Shown: positions 13,960 to 24,093, counted from the stretch's first letter. The stretch is DNA of 29,876 nucleotides from DAOMNO01 sp035443885 (GCA_035443885.1 DAOMNO010000023.1:1-29876); one strand, 5' to 3'. Notes: generated by a model from the letters alone, not told the origin. Numbers and translations are program-made.

Positions 13960-14694
13960 GTGTCCCTGCTTACCGCCCGCCAACTCGTCAAGAGCTATTC
14001 AGGCCGCCGCGTCGTCGATGAAGTGAGCTTTGAGATCGACGCGGGCGAGGTTGTGGGCATTCTGGGGCGGAACGGCGCAGGGAAGACCACCAGTTTTCGC
14101 ATGGCGATCGGCATGATTACGCCCGAAGCCGGGCAGGTCGTTTTCAAGGGCCGCGATGTGACTTCGTTGCCGATGTACAAGCACGCCCTTGCGGGCATGG
14201 GCTACCTGAGTCAGGAGCCGAGCGTCTTTCAACGGATGACGGTCGAGCAGAATCTGCAAGCGATTCTTGAAACGCAGGGCCTGACGAGAACGGAACGCAA
14301 ACGACGGGCTGCGGAGCTGCTCGCCCAGTTCGGCTTGCAGCACAAGGCTCATCAGCAGGCGCGCACCTGTTCAGGCGGCGAACGCAGGCGGCTGGAAATC
14401 GCCCGTGCGCTCATCACCCGCCCGAAGCTCATGCTGCTCGACGAGCCATTTGCTGCGGTTGATCCGCACACGGTTGAAGAACTGCAGGATGAAGTGAGGC
14501 GGCTTGCGTCGAACGGCATCGCCATGCTGGTAACCGATCACAATGTGCAGCAGACGCTGCGCATCTGCGATCGGGCGTACATCATTCATCAAGGCAAGAA
14601 TCTTCGCGAAGGCACGCCGCGCGAGATCATCAACGACCCGATGGTGCGCGAAGCGTACCTCGCTTCGACATTCCGGGGCGATGAGTTTGGGTGA
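13960..14694 (+). CDS. lptB: LPS export ABC transporter ATP-binding protein
   Basis: A 244-residue ATPase of the LptB type, which powers lipopolysaccharide extraction from the inner membrane with LptFGC. It has Walker A GRNGAGKTT, Q-loop GYLSQEPSVFQRMTVEQNL, signature SGGERRRLEIARALI, Walker B LMLLDEPFAAVDP and H-loop VTDHNVQQTL. The GYLSQEPSVFQRMTVEQN segment and the ending REIINDPMVREAYLASTFRG distinguish LptB from amino acid (LivF/G) relatives. The GTG at 13960 gives the normal N-terminus (SLLTARQLVKSY); the frame stays open upstream through repeats, which is not meaningful. No LptA/C/F/G genes are adjacent. gatB follows at once. Confidence 0.94.
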   Translation: MSLLTARQLVKSYSGRRVVDEVSFEIDAGEVVGILGRNGAGKTTSFRMAIGMITPEAGQVVFKGRDVTSLPMYKHALAGMGYLSQEPSVFQRMTVEQNLQAILETQGLTRTERKRRAAELLAQFGLQHKAHQQARTCSGGERRRLEIARALITRPKLMLLDEPFAAVDPHTVEELQDEVRRLASNGIAMLVTDHNVQQTLRICDRAYIIHQGKNLREGTPREIINDPMVREAYLASTFRGDEFG

Positions 14695-14698
14695 TTGC

Positions 14699-16231
14699 AT
14701 GGCGGGCGTTACGTCAATCCAACTCAAGATCGGCATGGAGATTCACGTCGAGCTGGCGACGCGGAGCAAGATGTTCACACGCGCCGCGAACGTTGCGCAT
14801 CCGGACTTTTTCGATGCGCCCCCCAACTCCGTCGTTGATGCGGTCGTCGCTGCGTTGCCGGGCACGCTGCCGGTGATGAATCGCCGCGCGATCGAGTTGT
14901 CGGTGATGGTGGGTCTTGCGCTGAACTGCCGCATTGCGTCGCATTCCAAGTGGGATCGCAAGAACTACTTCTACCCGGACTTGCCGAAGGGGTATCAGAT
15001 CAGCCAGTACGACCTGCCGTTGTGCTTCGACGGCGAGGTGCTGATCCCGCTGGAAGATGACCGCACCTTACGTGTAGGCATCATTCGCGCTCATCTTGAG
15101 GAAGATGCAGGCAAGCTGGGCCACGAACTGCCGGGCGGCGTGCGATACGAAGGCTCGCTCGTCGATCTCAATCGCGCGGGAACGCCTCTGCTTGAGATTG
15201 TTACGCATCCTGACCTTTCGAGTGCGGACGACGCGGTGCTTTTCGCACGTGAACTGCGGAACATCTGCCGATTTCTCAACGTGACGGAGGGCGTGATGCA
15301 GCGAGGCCACATGCGGTTCGAGCCGAACATCAATCTGATTATTCAAACGGACGATGGCAGGCAATACGCCACGCCGATTGTTGAGGTGAAGAACCTCAAC
15401 TCGTTCAAATCACTGCACGGCGCGATCGTGCACGAAGAGAAGCGGCAACTCGAGCAGTGGAAGAAGACGGGCGAGACGCTGGCGTCCGGGAACAAGTCTA
15501 CGCGTGGCTGGGACGACGTGAAAGGTATTACCGTTCTGCAGCGCGAAAAGGAAGAGGCACACGACTATCGATATTTTCCCGATCCTGATCTGCTGCCTGT
15601 TGAGGTGGATGAAGCATGGCTGAAGCGCATTGAAGCGGAAGTGCCTGAACTGCCCATGCAGCGACGACAGCGATATCGTGAGAACTATCATCTTTCGCAG
15701 AAGGACGCGAACGCGCTGACGGACGATCGCGATGTGTGCCTGTTCTATGAAGCGTGCATCGCTGCGCTGGAGAAGAAGATCGGCACAAGTTCGCCGGCGC
15801 GAAATCCGGGCCGCGAGTGCGCCGTGTGGGTGCTGAACGCCGGGGCGAAGCGGGCAAACGAGCGCGGGTGCGGCGTGCATGAACTGGGCATCACGCCCGA
15901 ACACATTGCGCAGATCGTCGAGCTGCGCGAAGCGAACGTCATCGGTTCATCCGCAGCGGATGAACTCTTCGGCTTGCTGTGCGAAGCGGATGAGCACGAG
16001 ACGGCGGAAGCCGTCGCTGCGCAGCACGGCCTTTTGCAGGTGCGCGATGAACGGCAACTGGATGAATGGGTGGCTGAAGCGATTGCAGCGCATGCGCAAG
16101 CTGCGACTGACTTTGCCTCGGGCAAGGATGCGGCACTGGGGCGGCTTACGGGCCACATTATGAAGATCAGCAAGGGGCGTGCGGATGCGAAGGCGGCGCA
16201 GGAGAAGCTCGTCAAGCTGCTGCGCGGGTGA
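14699..16231 (+). CDS. gatB: Aspartyl/glutamyl-tRNA amidotransferase subunit B
   Basis: GatB of the GatCAB complex, which amidates Glu-tRNAGln and Asp-tRNAAsn. The 510-residue protein has KIGMEIHVELATRSKMF at the N-terminus. PPNSVVDAVVAALPGTLPVMN and WDRKNYFYPDLPKGYQISQ are the family signature, and EVKNLNSFKS follows. The C-terminal YqeY-like tail has FASGKDAALGRLTGHIMK. I take the ATG at 14699, 4 nt after the lptB stop. An ATG at 14681 would overlap lptB by 14 nt and is also possible. A frame open back to 14543 lies within lptB. gatA and gatC are not in the window. The tight junction indicates co-transcription with lptB. Confidence 0.95.
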   Translation: MAGVTSIQLKIGMEIHVELATRSKMFTRAANVAHPDFFDAPPNSVVDAVVAALPGTLPVMNRRAIELSVMVGLALNCRIASHSKWDRKNYFYPDLPKGYQISQYDLPLCFDGEVLIPLEDDRTLRVGIIRAHLEEDAGKLGHELPGGVRYEGSLVDLNRAGTPLLEIVTHPDLSSADDAVLFARELRNICRFLNVTEGVMQRGHMRFEPNINLIIQTDDGRQYATPIVEVKNLNSFKSLHGAIVHEEKRQLEQWKKTGETLASGNKSTRGWDDVKGITVLQREKEEAHDYRYFPDPDLLPVEVDEAWLKRIEAEVPELPMQRRQRYRENYHLSQKDANALTDDRDVCLFYEACIAALEKKIGTSSPARNPGRECAVWVLNAGAKRANERGCGVHELGITPEHIAQIVELREANVIGSSAADELFGLLCEADEHETAEAVAAQHGLLQVRDERQLDEWVAEAIAAHAQAATDFASGKDAALGRLTGHIMKISKGRADAKAAQEKLVKLLRG

Positions 16232-16240
16232 GTTGCTGTG

Positions 16241-16897
16241 TCAGTCGCATAAGACGCGGTGCTTGATGAGCGAGGCGTGAATCTGCGACGCTGTGCAGCG
16301 ATTGTGGTCAATCTGCACGCCGATCCAGCCAAGTCGCTGCGCCGCTTCAATGTTCTCTGCGAGATCATCGAAGAAGAGTATTTCATGCGGCAGACGGCTG
16401 ACCTGCGCTTCAAACGCAGCATAGATGGCGGGGTCAGGCTTGAACCGGCCCAGCAGATGCGATGCAGCGCGATGTGTCATGCGCTGAATCGACGGAAAGT
16501 GGAGCAAACGCTGCCAATGGCTGTGGCTGGTGTTGGAGAGCGCAGCTGTTTCCACGCCGGTCTGATTGATGCGCTCGATGAGTGATGCAATGCCTTCGTA
16601 TTCGCCGAACATCCACGCATCGTGAATCGCGCGGACTTCCTTTGGTGAATACGCACCATCGAGAAGCTCGCTCATTCGCTGTGCGTAGGTGTCGCAATCA
16701 ATGACGCCGGTCTGATGCTGGCGTGTCAGCTCGAAGCGTTCGTGGGCGCGGTGTGGCGAATCATCGGTATGCCGCACATCAAGCCCGGCTGCAATGCACC
16801 CTTCCTGCCATGAGCGGCAGATGCGCACGACCACGCCGCCGAGGTCGAAGCACACGAGCCGAATCTGCCGATCCATTTCATGCGGAACAGTCGCCAT
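16241..16897 (-). CDS. HAD-superfamily hydrolase (YihX/epoxide-hydrolase N-like)
   Basis: A 218-residue HAD phosphatase-like protein. Motif I is CFDLGGVVV with Asp18 as nucleophile; the second acid of DxD is Gly, as in the YihX-like (FDLGNV) subgroup. Motif II is AALSNTSHSHW, motif III Lys lies in GRFKPDPAIY, and motif IV is ILFFDDLAENIEAA. A helical cap lies between motifs I and II. A small phosphorylated metabolite (sugar phosphate or nucleotide) is the likely substrate class; the exact one is unknown. The ATG at 16897 is preceded at exactly 7 nt by TACCAT, so the message is probably leaderless. It converges with gatB. Confidence 0.9.
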   Translation of the reverse strand: MATVPHEMDRQIRLVCFDLGGVVVRICRSWQEGCIAAGLDVRHTDDSPHRAHERFELTRQHQTGVIDCDTYAQRMSELLDGAYSPKEVRAIHDAWMFGEYEGIASLIERINQTGVETAALSNTSHSHWQRLLHFPSIQRMTHRAASHLLGRFKPDPAIYAAFEAQVSRLPHEILFFDDLAENIEAAQRLGWIGVQIDHNRCTASQIHASLIKHRVLCD

Positions 16898-16904
16898 ACG
16901 TCGG

Positions 16905-16910
16905 ATGGTA
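16905..16910 (-). promoter_or_regulatory. -10 box, leaderless promoter of HAD gene
   Basis: TACCAT on the minus strand, 7 nt from the ATG at 16897. Confidence 0.55.
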
Positions 16911-16930
16911 CGTCGAGCGAATGCGCCGTA

Positions 16931-18121
<1,191 letters not shown>

Positions 18122-18217
18122 AGTGGGCCTTCCTTTCTTCACTTCTCTCTCCGGCGTCAGGTGAAAGACGCCCGGTCGCCAAGCGACCTCGATCTCCTTG
18201 AGGCCCAAGACGAACAT
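18122..18217 (-). promoter_or_regulatory. Structured 5' leader of the exported Gly-rich protein
   Basis: Two adjacent hairpins in the presumed leader: GGTCGC-TTG-GCGACC (18173-18187) and GGCGT/ACGCC (about 18152-18171). They are followed by the AAAGGAAGG site. They may modulate ribosome access. No known riboswitch core was recognised. Confidence 0.35.
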
Positions 18218-18352
18218 GGGCCTGCATCAATCCATACGTCAGGAGTTTGGCTCCGGACGCATCAAAATAATGCCGCGAGATCGCAACGAAGCCAGTATTG
18301 AGAGATGGTTACGGCAAACTGGCGACAATGTCTGCCGCGTCGGGAAGATGGG

Positions 18353-18371
18353 TAAACCCTAGATGGGTTTA
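18353..18371. repeat. Small inverted repeat between exported protein gene and tadA
   Basis: TAAACCC-TAGAT-GGGTTTA, perfect 7-bp arms. No T-run adjoins it. It may be a protein site or an mRNA hairpin downstream of tadA. Confidence 0.5.
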
Positions 18372-18396
18372 TCGCCTTTGAGATGGGGTTCATGCC

Positions 18397-18930
18397 TCAG
18401 CAGCAGGCTTTGGCACTTTGGCGGGCGGAGCGGTTCTGCTGGCGGCGGGCACGGAAAAAATCCTGCAGCAGCCTGCGGCATTCGTCTGCCAAGACGCCGC
18501 CCTGCATGTGCACGGTGTGGTTCAGGCGGCGATCGGTGGGAATCTCAAACAGGGTGTGGCAGGCGCCGGCCTTGGGGTCGGTAACTCCATAGATCAGCCG
18601 CCCCAGCCGCGCATTGACCATCGCGCCAGCGCACATGGGACACGGCTCCAGTGTGACGGCGAGCGAGCAGTCGTTGAGACGCCATGTGCCGAGCTTCTGT
18701 CCGGCCAGGCTCATGGCAAGAAGTTCAGCATGGCCGACGGGGTCGCGTGTTGTTTCTCGGTTATTGGCCGCTTCGGCGATGATCTCGCTGCCGCGATAGA
18801 CGACCGCGCCAACGGGCACTTCACCCATCATGGCGGCGTGTCGCGCGAGGCTGATGGCTCGCCGCATCATGGAAAGGTCAACATCAGTTACATCAGGATG
18901 CAGACGACCAACCAGACGCAGCGTGCCCAT
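18397..18930 (-). CDS. tadA: tRNA-specific adenosine deaminase
   Basis: Deaminates A34 to inosine in tRNA-Arg(ACG). The 177-residue protein has the deaminase zinc site: GHAELLAM (His ligand and proton-shuttle Glu) and PCPMCAGAMVNARL (two Cys ligands). It also has the family's N-terminal helix MRRAISLARHAAMMGEVPVGAVVY. I choose 18930 because AAGGAGAAGG precedes it at 6 nt and the protein then has family length. The frame is open to 19035, where an ATG overlaps the tatC stop (TGATG), so a coupled longer form is possible, but its extra 35 residues are Arg-rich and atypical. Probably in an operon with tatC. Confidence 0.94.
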   Translation of the reverse strand: MGTLRLVGRLHPDVTDVDLSMMRRAISLARHAAMMGEVPVGAVVYRGSEIIAEAANNRETTRDPVGHAELLAMSLAGQKLGTWRLNDCSLAVTLEPCPMCAGAMVNARLGRLIYGVTDPKAGACHTLFEIPTDRRLNHTVHMQGGVLADECRRLLQDFFRARRQQNRSARQSAKACC

Positions 18931-19034
18931 GAGAATCCTTCTCCTTCGTCTCTGCGCTCGCCGCTGTTGCAAGACGTGTGCAGCGTGTCCGAGAATTCCG
19001 GGCGGCGCGGCGACCTGTGGCGTCATGCGGTGCA

Positions 19035-20162
19035 TCAGCGAGGCCCTTCCTGATCGGCAGAATGCTCATCATCTTCAGTTCGGGAAGAGTGTTCCGGATG
19101 CACAGACCACGGTGAGCCTGACGTCTGGCGTGAATGATCGGTCTGGGGGGTTTCATTACCGGACGACTCGCTGCGCAGCACCGTTCCGGCCGCCACGCGC
19201 TTCGCAGGCGCGATCCAAAGCAGAAGAATTCCCAGCTCGTACAGCGCATACAGCGGGATGAGCATGGCGATCATGGAGACGGCTTCTGCGGGTGTGATAA
19301 CAGCGGCGACAATCGCGCAGATGAAGAGCGCGTATTTTCGATTCCGCCTCAGCCACGTCGTTGTAACCAGGCCGATCCACCCCAGCAGCACAATAACGAG
19401 CGGCATTTGAAAAGCGATTACAATGCCAAGCAGCAGAATCAGTACGAAGCTGATGTATTCGCTGAGCCTGAACTGCTGCGCGACAGCGGACGGCGAGCCG
19501 AGCGGCACGTGCAGCAACTCAATGCCCGCATCGTGCGCAACGGCGATATAAAGCTCTCGCTCCGGCATTTGCAGCCACATCTGGCCGGGAACGGGCGATT
19601 CGGGGGCTTCCGTTCGCACTTCAATCGCAGCGGCGACGTGTTCGGCAGGCGCGACTTCGCCTGAGGCGGCGTTGCCCGGCTGGAGAATGATCGCGGGTTC
19701 GCGCAGCGTTGAGCCGAACATCACCAGCACCTGCAGCATGAGCGGCAGCATGATGAAGTACAGCAGCGAGACACCCGCAGTGGTCAGGATCGCACTGCCG
19801 GGCAGGAGAAAGTACACAAACCGCTTCTCGTGCCGATAGAGTCCGGGTCCGATGAACTTCCAGCCTTGATACACAATCCACGGGGCGGAGAGTACAAGGG
19901 CAGCGATGATACTGAGCTTGATCTGCGTGACGAGGAACTCCGGCGGGCTGAGCACCTGCACCTGACGAGGCAGATTGTTGGCGATCTGGACGCGAAAGAG
20001 CGGATCGAGCAGAATCTCGATCAACCGTGCGCTGAAGAAGAACGTAATGAATGCAAGGGGTACAGGGGCGATGAGCGACAGGAACACGCGACGGCGGAGG
20101 TCTTCGAGGTGATCGCCGAAGCTCATGGTGGCATCGCCGGGTTGATGTCGCTCGCGGGTCAT
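19035..20162 (-). CDS. tatC: Sec-independent (Tat) translocase subunit TatC with enlarged periplasmic loop
   Basis: TatC is the substrate-receptor core of the twin-arginine translocase in the inner membrane. Visible features are the N-terminal FGDHLEDLRRRVFLSLIAP signature with its conserved Glu, about six hydrophobic helices, and RKYALFICAIVAAVITPAEAVSM near the end. At 375 residues it is over 100 longer than Escherichia coli TatC. The extra length lies in a periplasmic insert of about 80 residues between helices 3 and 4 (after LVMFGSTLREPAI, about 145-225) and a polar C-terminal tail of about 55 residues. No tatA/tatB is in the window. The ATG at 20162 is kept; an ATG at 20126 (MSFGDHLEDL) is an alternative. 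Confidence 0.94.
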   Translation of the reverse strand: MTRERHQPGDATMSFGDHLEDLRRRVFLSLIAPVPLAFITFFFSARLIEILLDPLFRVQIANNLPRQVQVLSPPEFLVTQIKLSIIAALVLSAPWIVYQGWKFIGPGLYRHEKRFVYFLLPGSAILTTAGVSLLYFIMLPLMLQVLVMFGSTLREPAIILQPGNAASGEVAPAEHVAAAIEVRTEAPESPVPGQMWLQMPERELYIAVAHDAGIELLHVPLGSPSAVAQQFRLSEYISFVLILLLGIVIAFQMPLVIVLLGWIGLVTTTWLRRNRKYALFICAIVAAVITPAEAVSMIAMLIPLYALYELGILLLWIAPAKRVAAGTVLRSESSGNETPQTDHSRQTSGSPWSVHPEHSSRTEDDEHSADQEGPR

Positions 20163-20199
20163 GCGGAATGGGGCATGGTAAGGGGGGAAGGGGCTTTGA

Positions 20200-20883
20200 G
20201 TGGAAAATGATGCGTCTGATTCGGACGGCGGAATGATTTCCGGGTATCCAGAGGTTCAGATGGAGCGAGAGCCAGGCACGGCCCAGATGGCCGGAATTGT
20301 CGAAAGAGCCTGTCGCGGCGAGCGAAGCGCGCAGCAGGAGTTATGGCGCACCCATCGCCGCTGGGTGGCTGCCATCGTTCTTGCGCATCGCCCCCGTTCG
20401 ATCGAAGTTGAAGACCTCATGCAGGAAGTGGCTCTCAAACTGGTGGATCGGATCGAAACGCTTCGCGATGTCGCATCGTTTCGGCCTTGGCTGCGCCGCA
20501 TCATCATCAATGTCTGCCGGGGCGCAGCTCGCAGCTTGAAGCCCACGTCATCGCTGGCGGCTGGTGTGGCGGGTGGTCCTTCGGAAGATGATCGGCTGGT
20601 CGGCGGTCGGGGGAGCAACCACGGCAGTCACGTCGAGCCGGGTGAGCAATGCCTGCGCGGCGAGTTTGCGAGGCGTCTGCTGGATCAGGCGATGACACTC
20701 CCGCCGGAGTATCGAGAGCCACTGCTGCTGCGATGTCTTCACGACATGAGTTATCAGCAGATCGCCGGTCTTCTTGAAGTGCCAATCACGACTGTTGAGA
20801 CCCGGCTGGCCCGCGCTCGCCGCATGTTGCGCGAGGAGCTGGCTTCGCCGGAAACAAATCGCAAAGGGGGAGCACGCCCATGA
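20200..20883 (+). CDS. ECF-type RNA polymerase sigma factor
   Basis: A 227-residue sigma-70 family factor of the extracytoplasmic-function type. Region 2 is IEVEDLMQEVALKLVDRI followed by FRPWLRRIIINVCRGAAR. Region 4 is LPPEYREPLLLRCLHDMSYQQIAGLLEVPITTVETRLARARRML, with a clear helix-turn-helix. The linker of about 60 residues is longer than usual and Gly/Ser-rich. The GTG at 20200 follows AGGGGGGAAGGGG; an ATG at 20233 is a reasonable alternative. The stop overlaps the start of the next gene by 4 nt (ATGA), the standard arrangement with an anti-sigma factor. Confidence 0.92.
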   Translation: MENDASDSDGGMISGYPEVQMEREPGTAQMAGIVERACRGERSAQQELWRTHRRWVAAIVLAHRPRSIEVEDLMQEVALKLVDRIETLRDVASFRPWLRRIIINVCRGAARSLKPTSSLAAGVAGGPSEDDRLVGGRGSNHGSHVEPGEQCLRGEFARRLLDQAMTLPPEYREPLLLRCLHDMSYQQIAGLLEVPITTVETRLARARRMLREELASPETNRKGGARP

Positions 20884-21518
20884 CTACGCCCCTGAACGCC
20901 ATGCAACAGCACGCCCCGATGGACGAGCGATCACTGCTTCTCAGCCGCCTTGCAGATGGCGAAGCAAGCGAGGCGGACATCGCGCGCTTTGAACAGCTTG
21001 CGCAGAACGACCCCGCGCTGCGGCGCGATCTTGAGGAGCTTCAACAGGCGATGCGTACACTCGCTGCCGAGCTTGCAGAAGAAGTCGCCGCGGCGGACAG
21101 CGTGGAATGGCCTGAATCGAAGCGACCGCTCACGTTCAGAGGCTGGGGATGGGCGATCTCCGGCTGGGCGGCGGCGATCGCAGTCGCTGTGCTCTGGGGG
21201 TTCGCGACGAAGTTCGCTCCCACGCAGACGGATTTGCATCACACGCGCCCGGCGGGTGATTCGTCGGTCAACATGACATACGACCAGCTTCGCCGGGCAT
21301 ATCTCACCGCGCCGTTCGTGCTGGACGAACTCGACCCCATCGTGCTTGAGGTGGAAGAGCTGAGTGATGGCCGCATCGCAGTCAGATTCTTGCGGCGGAT
21401 TGAAGAAATCATGTTCGTCGAACCGAACGAGCCGCTGACCATCGACGATGAAGGCACACTAAAGCAGGATCCGTCGATCTTCCGCAATCGCGACGGCGAG
21501 ACATGGTCGCCGGGCTGA
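20880..21518 (+). CDS. Putative anti-sigma factor (single-pass membrane protein)
   Basis: A 212-residue protein translationally coupled to the sigma factor. It has an N-terminal helical domain (SLLLSRLADGEASEADIARF through about residue 65) that resembles the sigma-binding part of anti-sigma factors. One membrane helix lies at about residues 91-108 (WAISGWAAAIAVAVLWGF), and a periplasmic domain of about 100 residues is rich in Glu and Asp. The zinc motif HxxxCxxC of ZAS-type anti-sigma factors is absent. The role is inferred from gene order and topology. Confidence 0.8.
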   Translation: MTTPLNAMQQHAPMDERSLLLSRLADGEASEADIARFEQLAQNDPALRRDLEELQQAMRTLAAELAEEVAAADSVEWPESKRPLTFRGWGWAISGWAAAIAVAVLWGFATKFAPTQTDLHHTRPAGDSSVNMTYDQLRRAYLTAPFVLDELDPIVLEVEELSDGRIAVRFLRRIEEIMFVEPNEPLTIDDEGTLKQDPSIFRNRDGETWSPG

Positions 21519-21535
21519 TTTCGCATTGCTGTCGC

Positions 21536-21565
21536 TATAATCGCCAGCCGCTTGCATTTGCGGCT
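21536..21565 (+). promoter_or_regulatory. Promoter and hairpin upstream of the DnaJ-like gene
   Basis: TATAAT (21536-21541) is the only perfect consensus -10 box I found. It is followed by a hairpin AGCCGC/GCGGCT (21546-21565). The leader would be about 25 nt with no ribosome-binding site. No CIRCE element is seen. Confidence 0.55.
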
Positions 21566-21570
21566 CGTCT

Positions 21571-22539
21571 ATGGCGCACACCAAGGACTACTACCAGACA
21601 CTCGGCGTTGAGCGAACCGCCACGGAAGACAATATCCGGAAGGCGTATCGCCGCCTCGCGCGTCAGTATCACCCGGACGTGAATAAAGACCCGGACGCAG
21701 CGCGTCGCTTCAACGAGATCACCGAAGCGTATGAAGTGCTTTCAGACAAAGAGAAGCGATCGAACTATGACCGTTTCGGCCATGCAGGTGCACACGGCGC
21801 AGCCGGCGGCGCTGGTGGTCGTCGGTCGGCGGGGTGGACTCCCGGCTCAGGCGGCTTTCAAGGCGACTTCAGCGCAGGAGATTTCAGCGACATCTTCGAA
21901 CAGATGTTTCGCGGGCAAGGGGCTTCGCCGTTCGGTGGAGGCGGTCGCTCACGCGCAAGGCGCGGTGCGGACATTGAGCATGAGTTGGCGATCACATTCA
22001 TGACGGCGGCTCTTGGCGGCACGGAGCAGCTTCGCCTCAGCCCGGCGGGCAAACCTGCGGAAATGATCGAAGTCAAGATTCCGCCCGGCATTGAGGATGG
22101 CGCGAAGCTGCGCGTGCGAGGCCGCGGCGGGCCAGGTGTTACCGCATCTGGCGCAGAAGGCGAACATGGCGACCTGCTGCTGACGATTCGTGTTGGCGAG
22201 CATCCGTTCTTCAGGCGGGAAGGGCTGGACGTGCTGGCGGATGTGCCGATCACGATCGCAGAGGCGGCTCTTGGCGCGACGGTTACGGTGCCTCTGCTCA
22301 AAGGCACGGTCGATATCAAGATTCCACCCGGCACTTCAAGTGGGCAACGCGTGCGCGTCAAGGGGAGAGGCATTCGAGACGCCAAGGGCCGCGAGGGCGA
22401 TTTTTACGCAGTGATCCAGATTGTCGCGCCGGATTCATTGAGCGCGGCGGCTCGCCAGGCACTTTCTCAGATCGCTCTTGACTTGCAGAATCCCCGAAAA
22501 TCTGGACCATTGGCTGACGTCTTAGGCCAGAAGCCGTAG
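21571..22539 (+). CDS. DnaJ-like cochaperone without zinc finger (CbpA type)
   Basis: A 322-residue J-domain protein that stimulates DnaK ATPase. The J domain occupies about residues 5-72 (DYYQTLGVERTATEDNIRKAY, HPD in ARQYHPDVNKD). It is followed by a Gly/Phe-rich linker (GGFQGDFSAGDFSDIFEQMF). Two C-terminal substrate-binding beta domains then follow (IEHELAITFMTAALGGTEQL and VPITIAEAALGATVTVPLL, with VDIKIPPGTSSGQRVRVKGRG). The CxxCxGxG repeats of type I DnaJ are missing, so this is the CbpA/type II class. Transcription is from a TATAAT box 29 nt upstream. Confidence 0.94.
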   Translation: MAHTKDYYQTLGVERTATEDNIRKAYRRLARQYHPDVNKDPDAARRFNEITEAYEVLSDKEKRSNYDRFGHAGAHGAAGGAGGRRSAGWTPGSGGFQGDFSAGDFSDIFEQMFRGQGASPFGGGGRSRARRGADIEHELAITFMTAALGGTEQLRLSPAGKPAEMIEVKIPPGIEDGAKLRVRGRGGPGVTASGAEGEHGDLLLTIRVGEHPFFRREGLDVLADVPITIAEAALGATVTVPLLKGTVDIKIPPGTSSGQRVRVKGRGIRDAKGREGDFYAVIQIVAPDSLSAAARQALSQIALDLQNPRKSGPLADVLGQKP

Positions 22540-22641
22540 CCGGGATGCTGTGGGTCTGGGACTCGGGCGTTTGGCGCATCGTGCGGCTTCATTGCGGTTC
22601 CCGCCACTATTCCGGGCGTTGGTAACCGGAGTTTTGTATCC

Positions 22642-24093
22642 ATGCTGAGAAATCAACACCGATTCTTTCGCAGCGTTCTGATGTTCGCAGATGGTGCGCT
22701 CATCATCGCTGCGTCGGTGCTGGCGTATGCGATTCGATATCACATGATGGTGCCGCCTGCTGTGCCGAGGGGTGAGGAGATCAGCTACGCCACGCACGCT
22801 ATTCCGGTGCTGGCGACGTTGCCCGTGATGATGGGTGCGATGATGTGGGCGGGGCTGTACACGCCGCGGCGCGATCAGCGTTTCTACCACGAAGGCATGG
22901 CGATTCTCAAAGGCACCGTCATCGGCGTTGTGCTCACGATCGTCGTTCTCACGCTTCTGCGCAACCCGCTGTTCGATGGGCGCATCTACAACCCGCGGCA
23001 ATATGGCGTCTATTTCTGTTGTGCGCTCGTGCTCATGCTGGCCTGGCGGCTTGTCTTCCGCATGGGTCTGCGCATGATTCGAGCGCGGGGGTGGAACCTC
23101 AGGCATGTGGCGATCATCGGCACGGGCAGGCTTGGGCAGGTGGTGTGCAGAACGCTCAGCCGCAACAGTTGGACGGGGATCAAGCCGCACTTCTTCATTA
23201 GCCACTTGCCCGTTACGGTGCGTGAGCATTGCGCTGGACTGCCGGTGAAGGGCGGGTTGAACGAACTGGAGTCGATTCTTGATGCGCACGCGGTAACGGG
23301 CGTCATCATCGCGCTGCCCGGCCGCATGGCTGCGGAGACGCCCGACCTGATCGCGCGATTGGAGCGGTATCCGCTTGATGTGCGCATCGTGCCGGATATG
23401 AACCCGAAATACATGCCGCTGAACATGGCGGTGAGCGAGCTTGAGGGGATGCCTGTGCTTTCCGTGCGGGAGTCCCCGCTTGACGGCTGGGGGCGCATTC
23501 TGAAGCGAGCGCTGGATATTGTCGGCAGCCTCGCGGCACTCGTCATCTTCGCGATTCCGATGATTGTCATTGCGATTCTCATTCGCCGCTCCGGTCCTGG
23601 GCCGGTGATCTTTCGGCAGGAGCGCATGAGCCTGAACGGCCAGCGTTTCAAGCTGTTCAAATTCCGCACGATGCAGCATGTGGAAGAAGAGCAGTTGGTG
23701 CGGCGCGATCGCGGCAAGGGAACGGAAGCATGGACGAAGCCGGGCGACGCACGCATCACGCCGATCGGTCGGTTCCTTCGCCGGACGAGTCTCGACGAAC
23801 TGCCGCAGCTCTTCAATGTGATCCTCGGCGAGATGTCGCTTGTCGGCCCGCGACCGGAACGGCCTGAGTTGATTGAGCGGTTCCGCGATGACTGGCGCGG
23901 TTACATGCTGCGGCAGAATGTGAAAGCGGGCATGACGGGCTGGGCGCAGGTGAACGGCCTGCGGGGCGACACCAGCCTGAAGAAACGGTTGCAGTACGAC
24001 CTGTTCTACATCCGCAACTGGTCGATCATGTTTGATCTACGCATTCTCGGCCTGACGGTCTTCCGAGGGTTTTCCAATCCGAATGCGTACTGA
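22642..24093 (+). CDS. Polyprenyl glycosylphosphotransferase (WcaJ/EpsE-like)
   Basis: A 483-residue membrane enzyme that transfers a sugar-1-phosphate to undecaprenyl phosphate, the first step of exopolysaccharide repeat-unit synthesis. Four N-terminal hydrophobic segments are followed by a Rossmann-like CoA_binding_3 domain (HVAIIGTGRLGQVVCRTL). A further membrane segment (about residues 288-310) leads to the catalytic bacterial sugar transferase domain: PVIFRQERMSLNGQRFKLFKFRTM, FLRRTSLDELPQLFNVI, GEMSLVGPRPERPE and KAGMTGWAQVNGLRGDTSL. The architecture is that of WcaJ/TIGR03025-type enzymes. A GGAG motif lies about 10 nt before the ATG. No other polysaccharide gene is adjacent, so the product it starts is unknown. 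Confidence 0.93.
   Translation: MLRNQHRFFRSVLMFADGALIIAASVLAYAIRYHMMVPPAVPRGEEISYATHAIPVLATLPVMMGAMMWAGLYTPRRDQRFYHEGMAILKGTVIGVVLTIVVLTLLRNPLFDGRIYNPRQYGVYFCCALVLMLAWRLVFRMGLRMIRARGWNLRHVAIIGTGRLGQVVCRTLSRNSWTGIKPHFFISHLPVTVREHCAGLPVKGGLNELESILDAHAVTGVIIALPGRMAAETPDLIARLERYPLDVRIVPDMNPKYMPLNMAVSELEGMPVLSVRESPLDGWGRILKRALDIVGSLAALVIFAIPMIVIAILIRRSGPGPVIFRQERMSLNGQRFKLFKFRTMQHVEEEQLVRRDRGKGTEAWTKPGDARITPIGRFLRRTSLDELPQLFNVILGEMSLVGPRPERPELIERFRDDWRGYMLRQNVKAGMTGWAQVNGLRGDTSLKKRLQYDLFYIRNWSIMFDLRILGLTVFRGFSNPNAY

Noticed and set aside
22522..23679. Minus-strand open frame of 385 codons
   Set aside because: Antisense to the glycosylphosphotransferase gene; its composition (His/Arg/Asn-rich) is that of a reversed membrane-protein gene.
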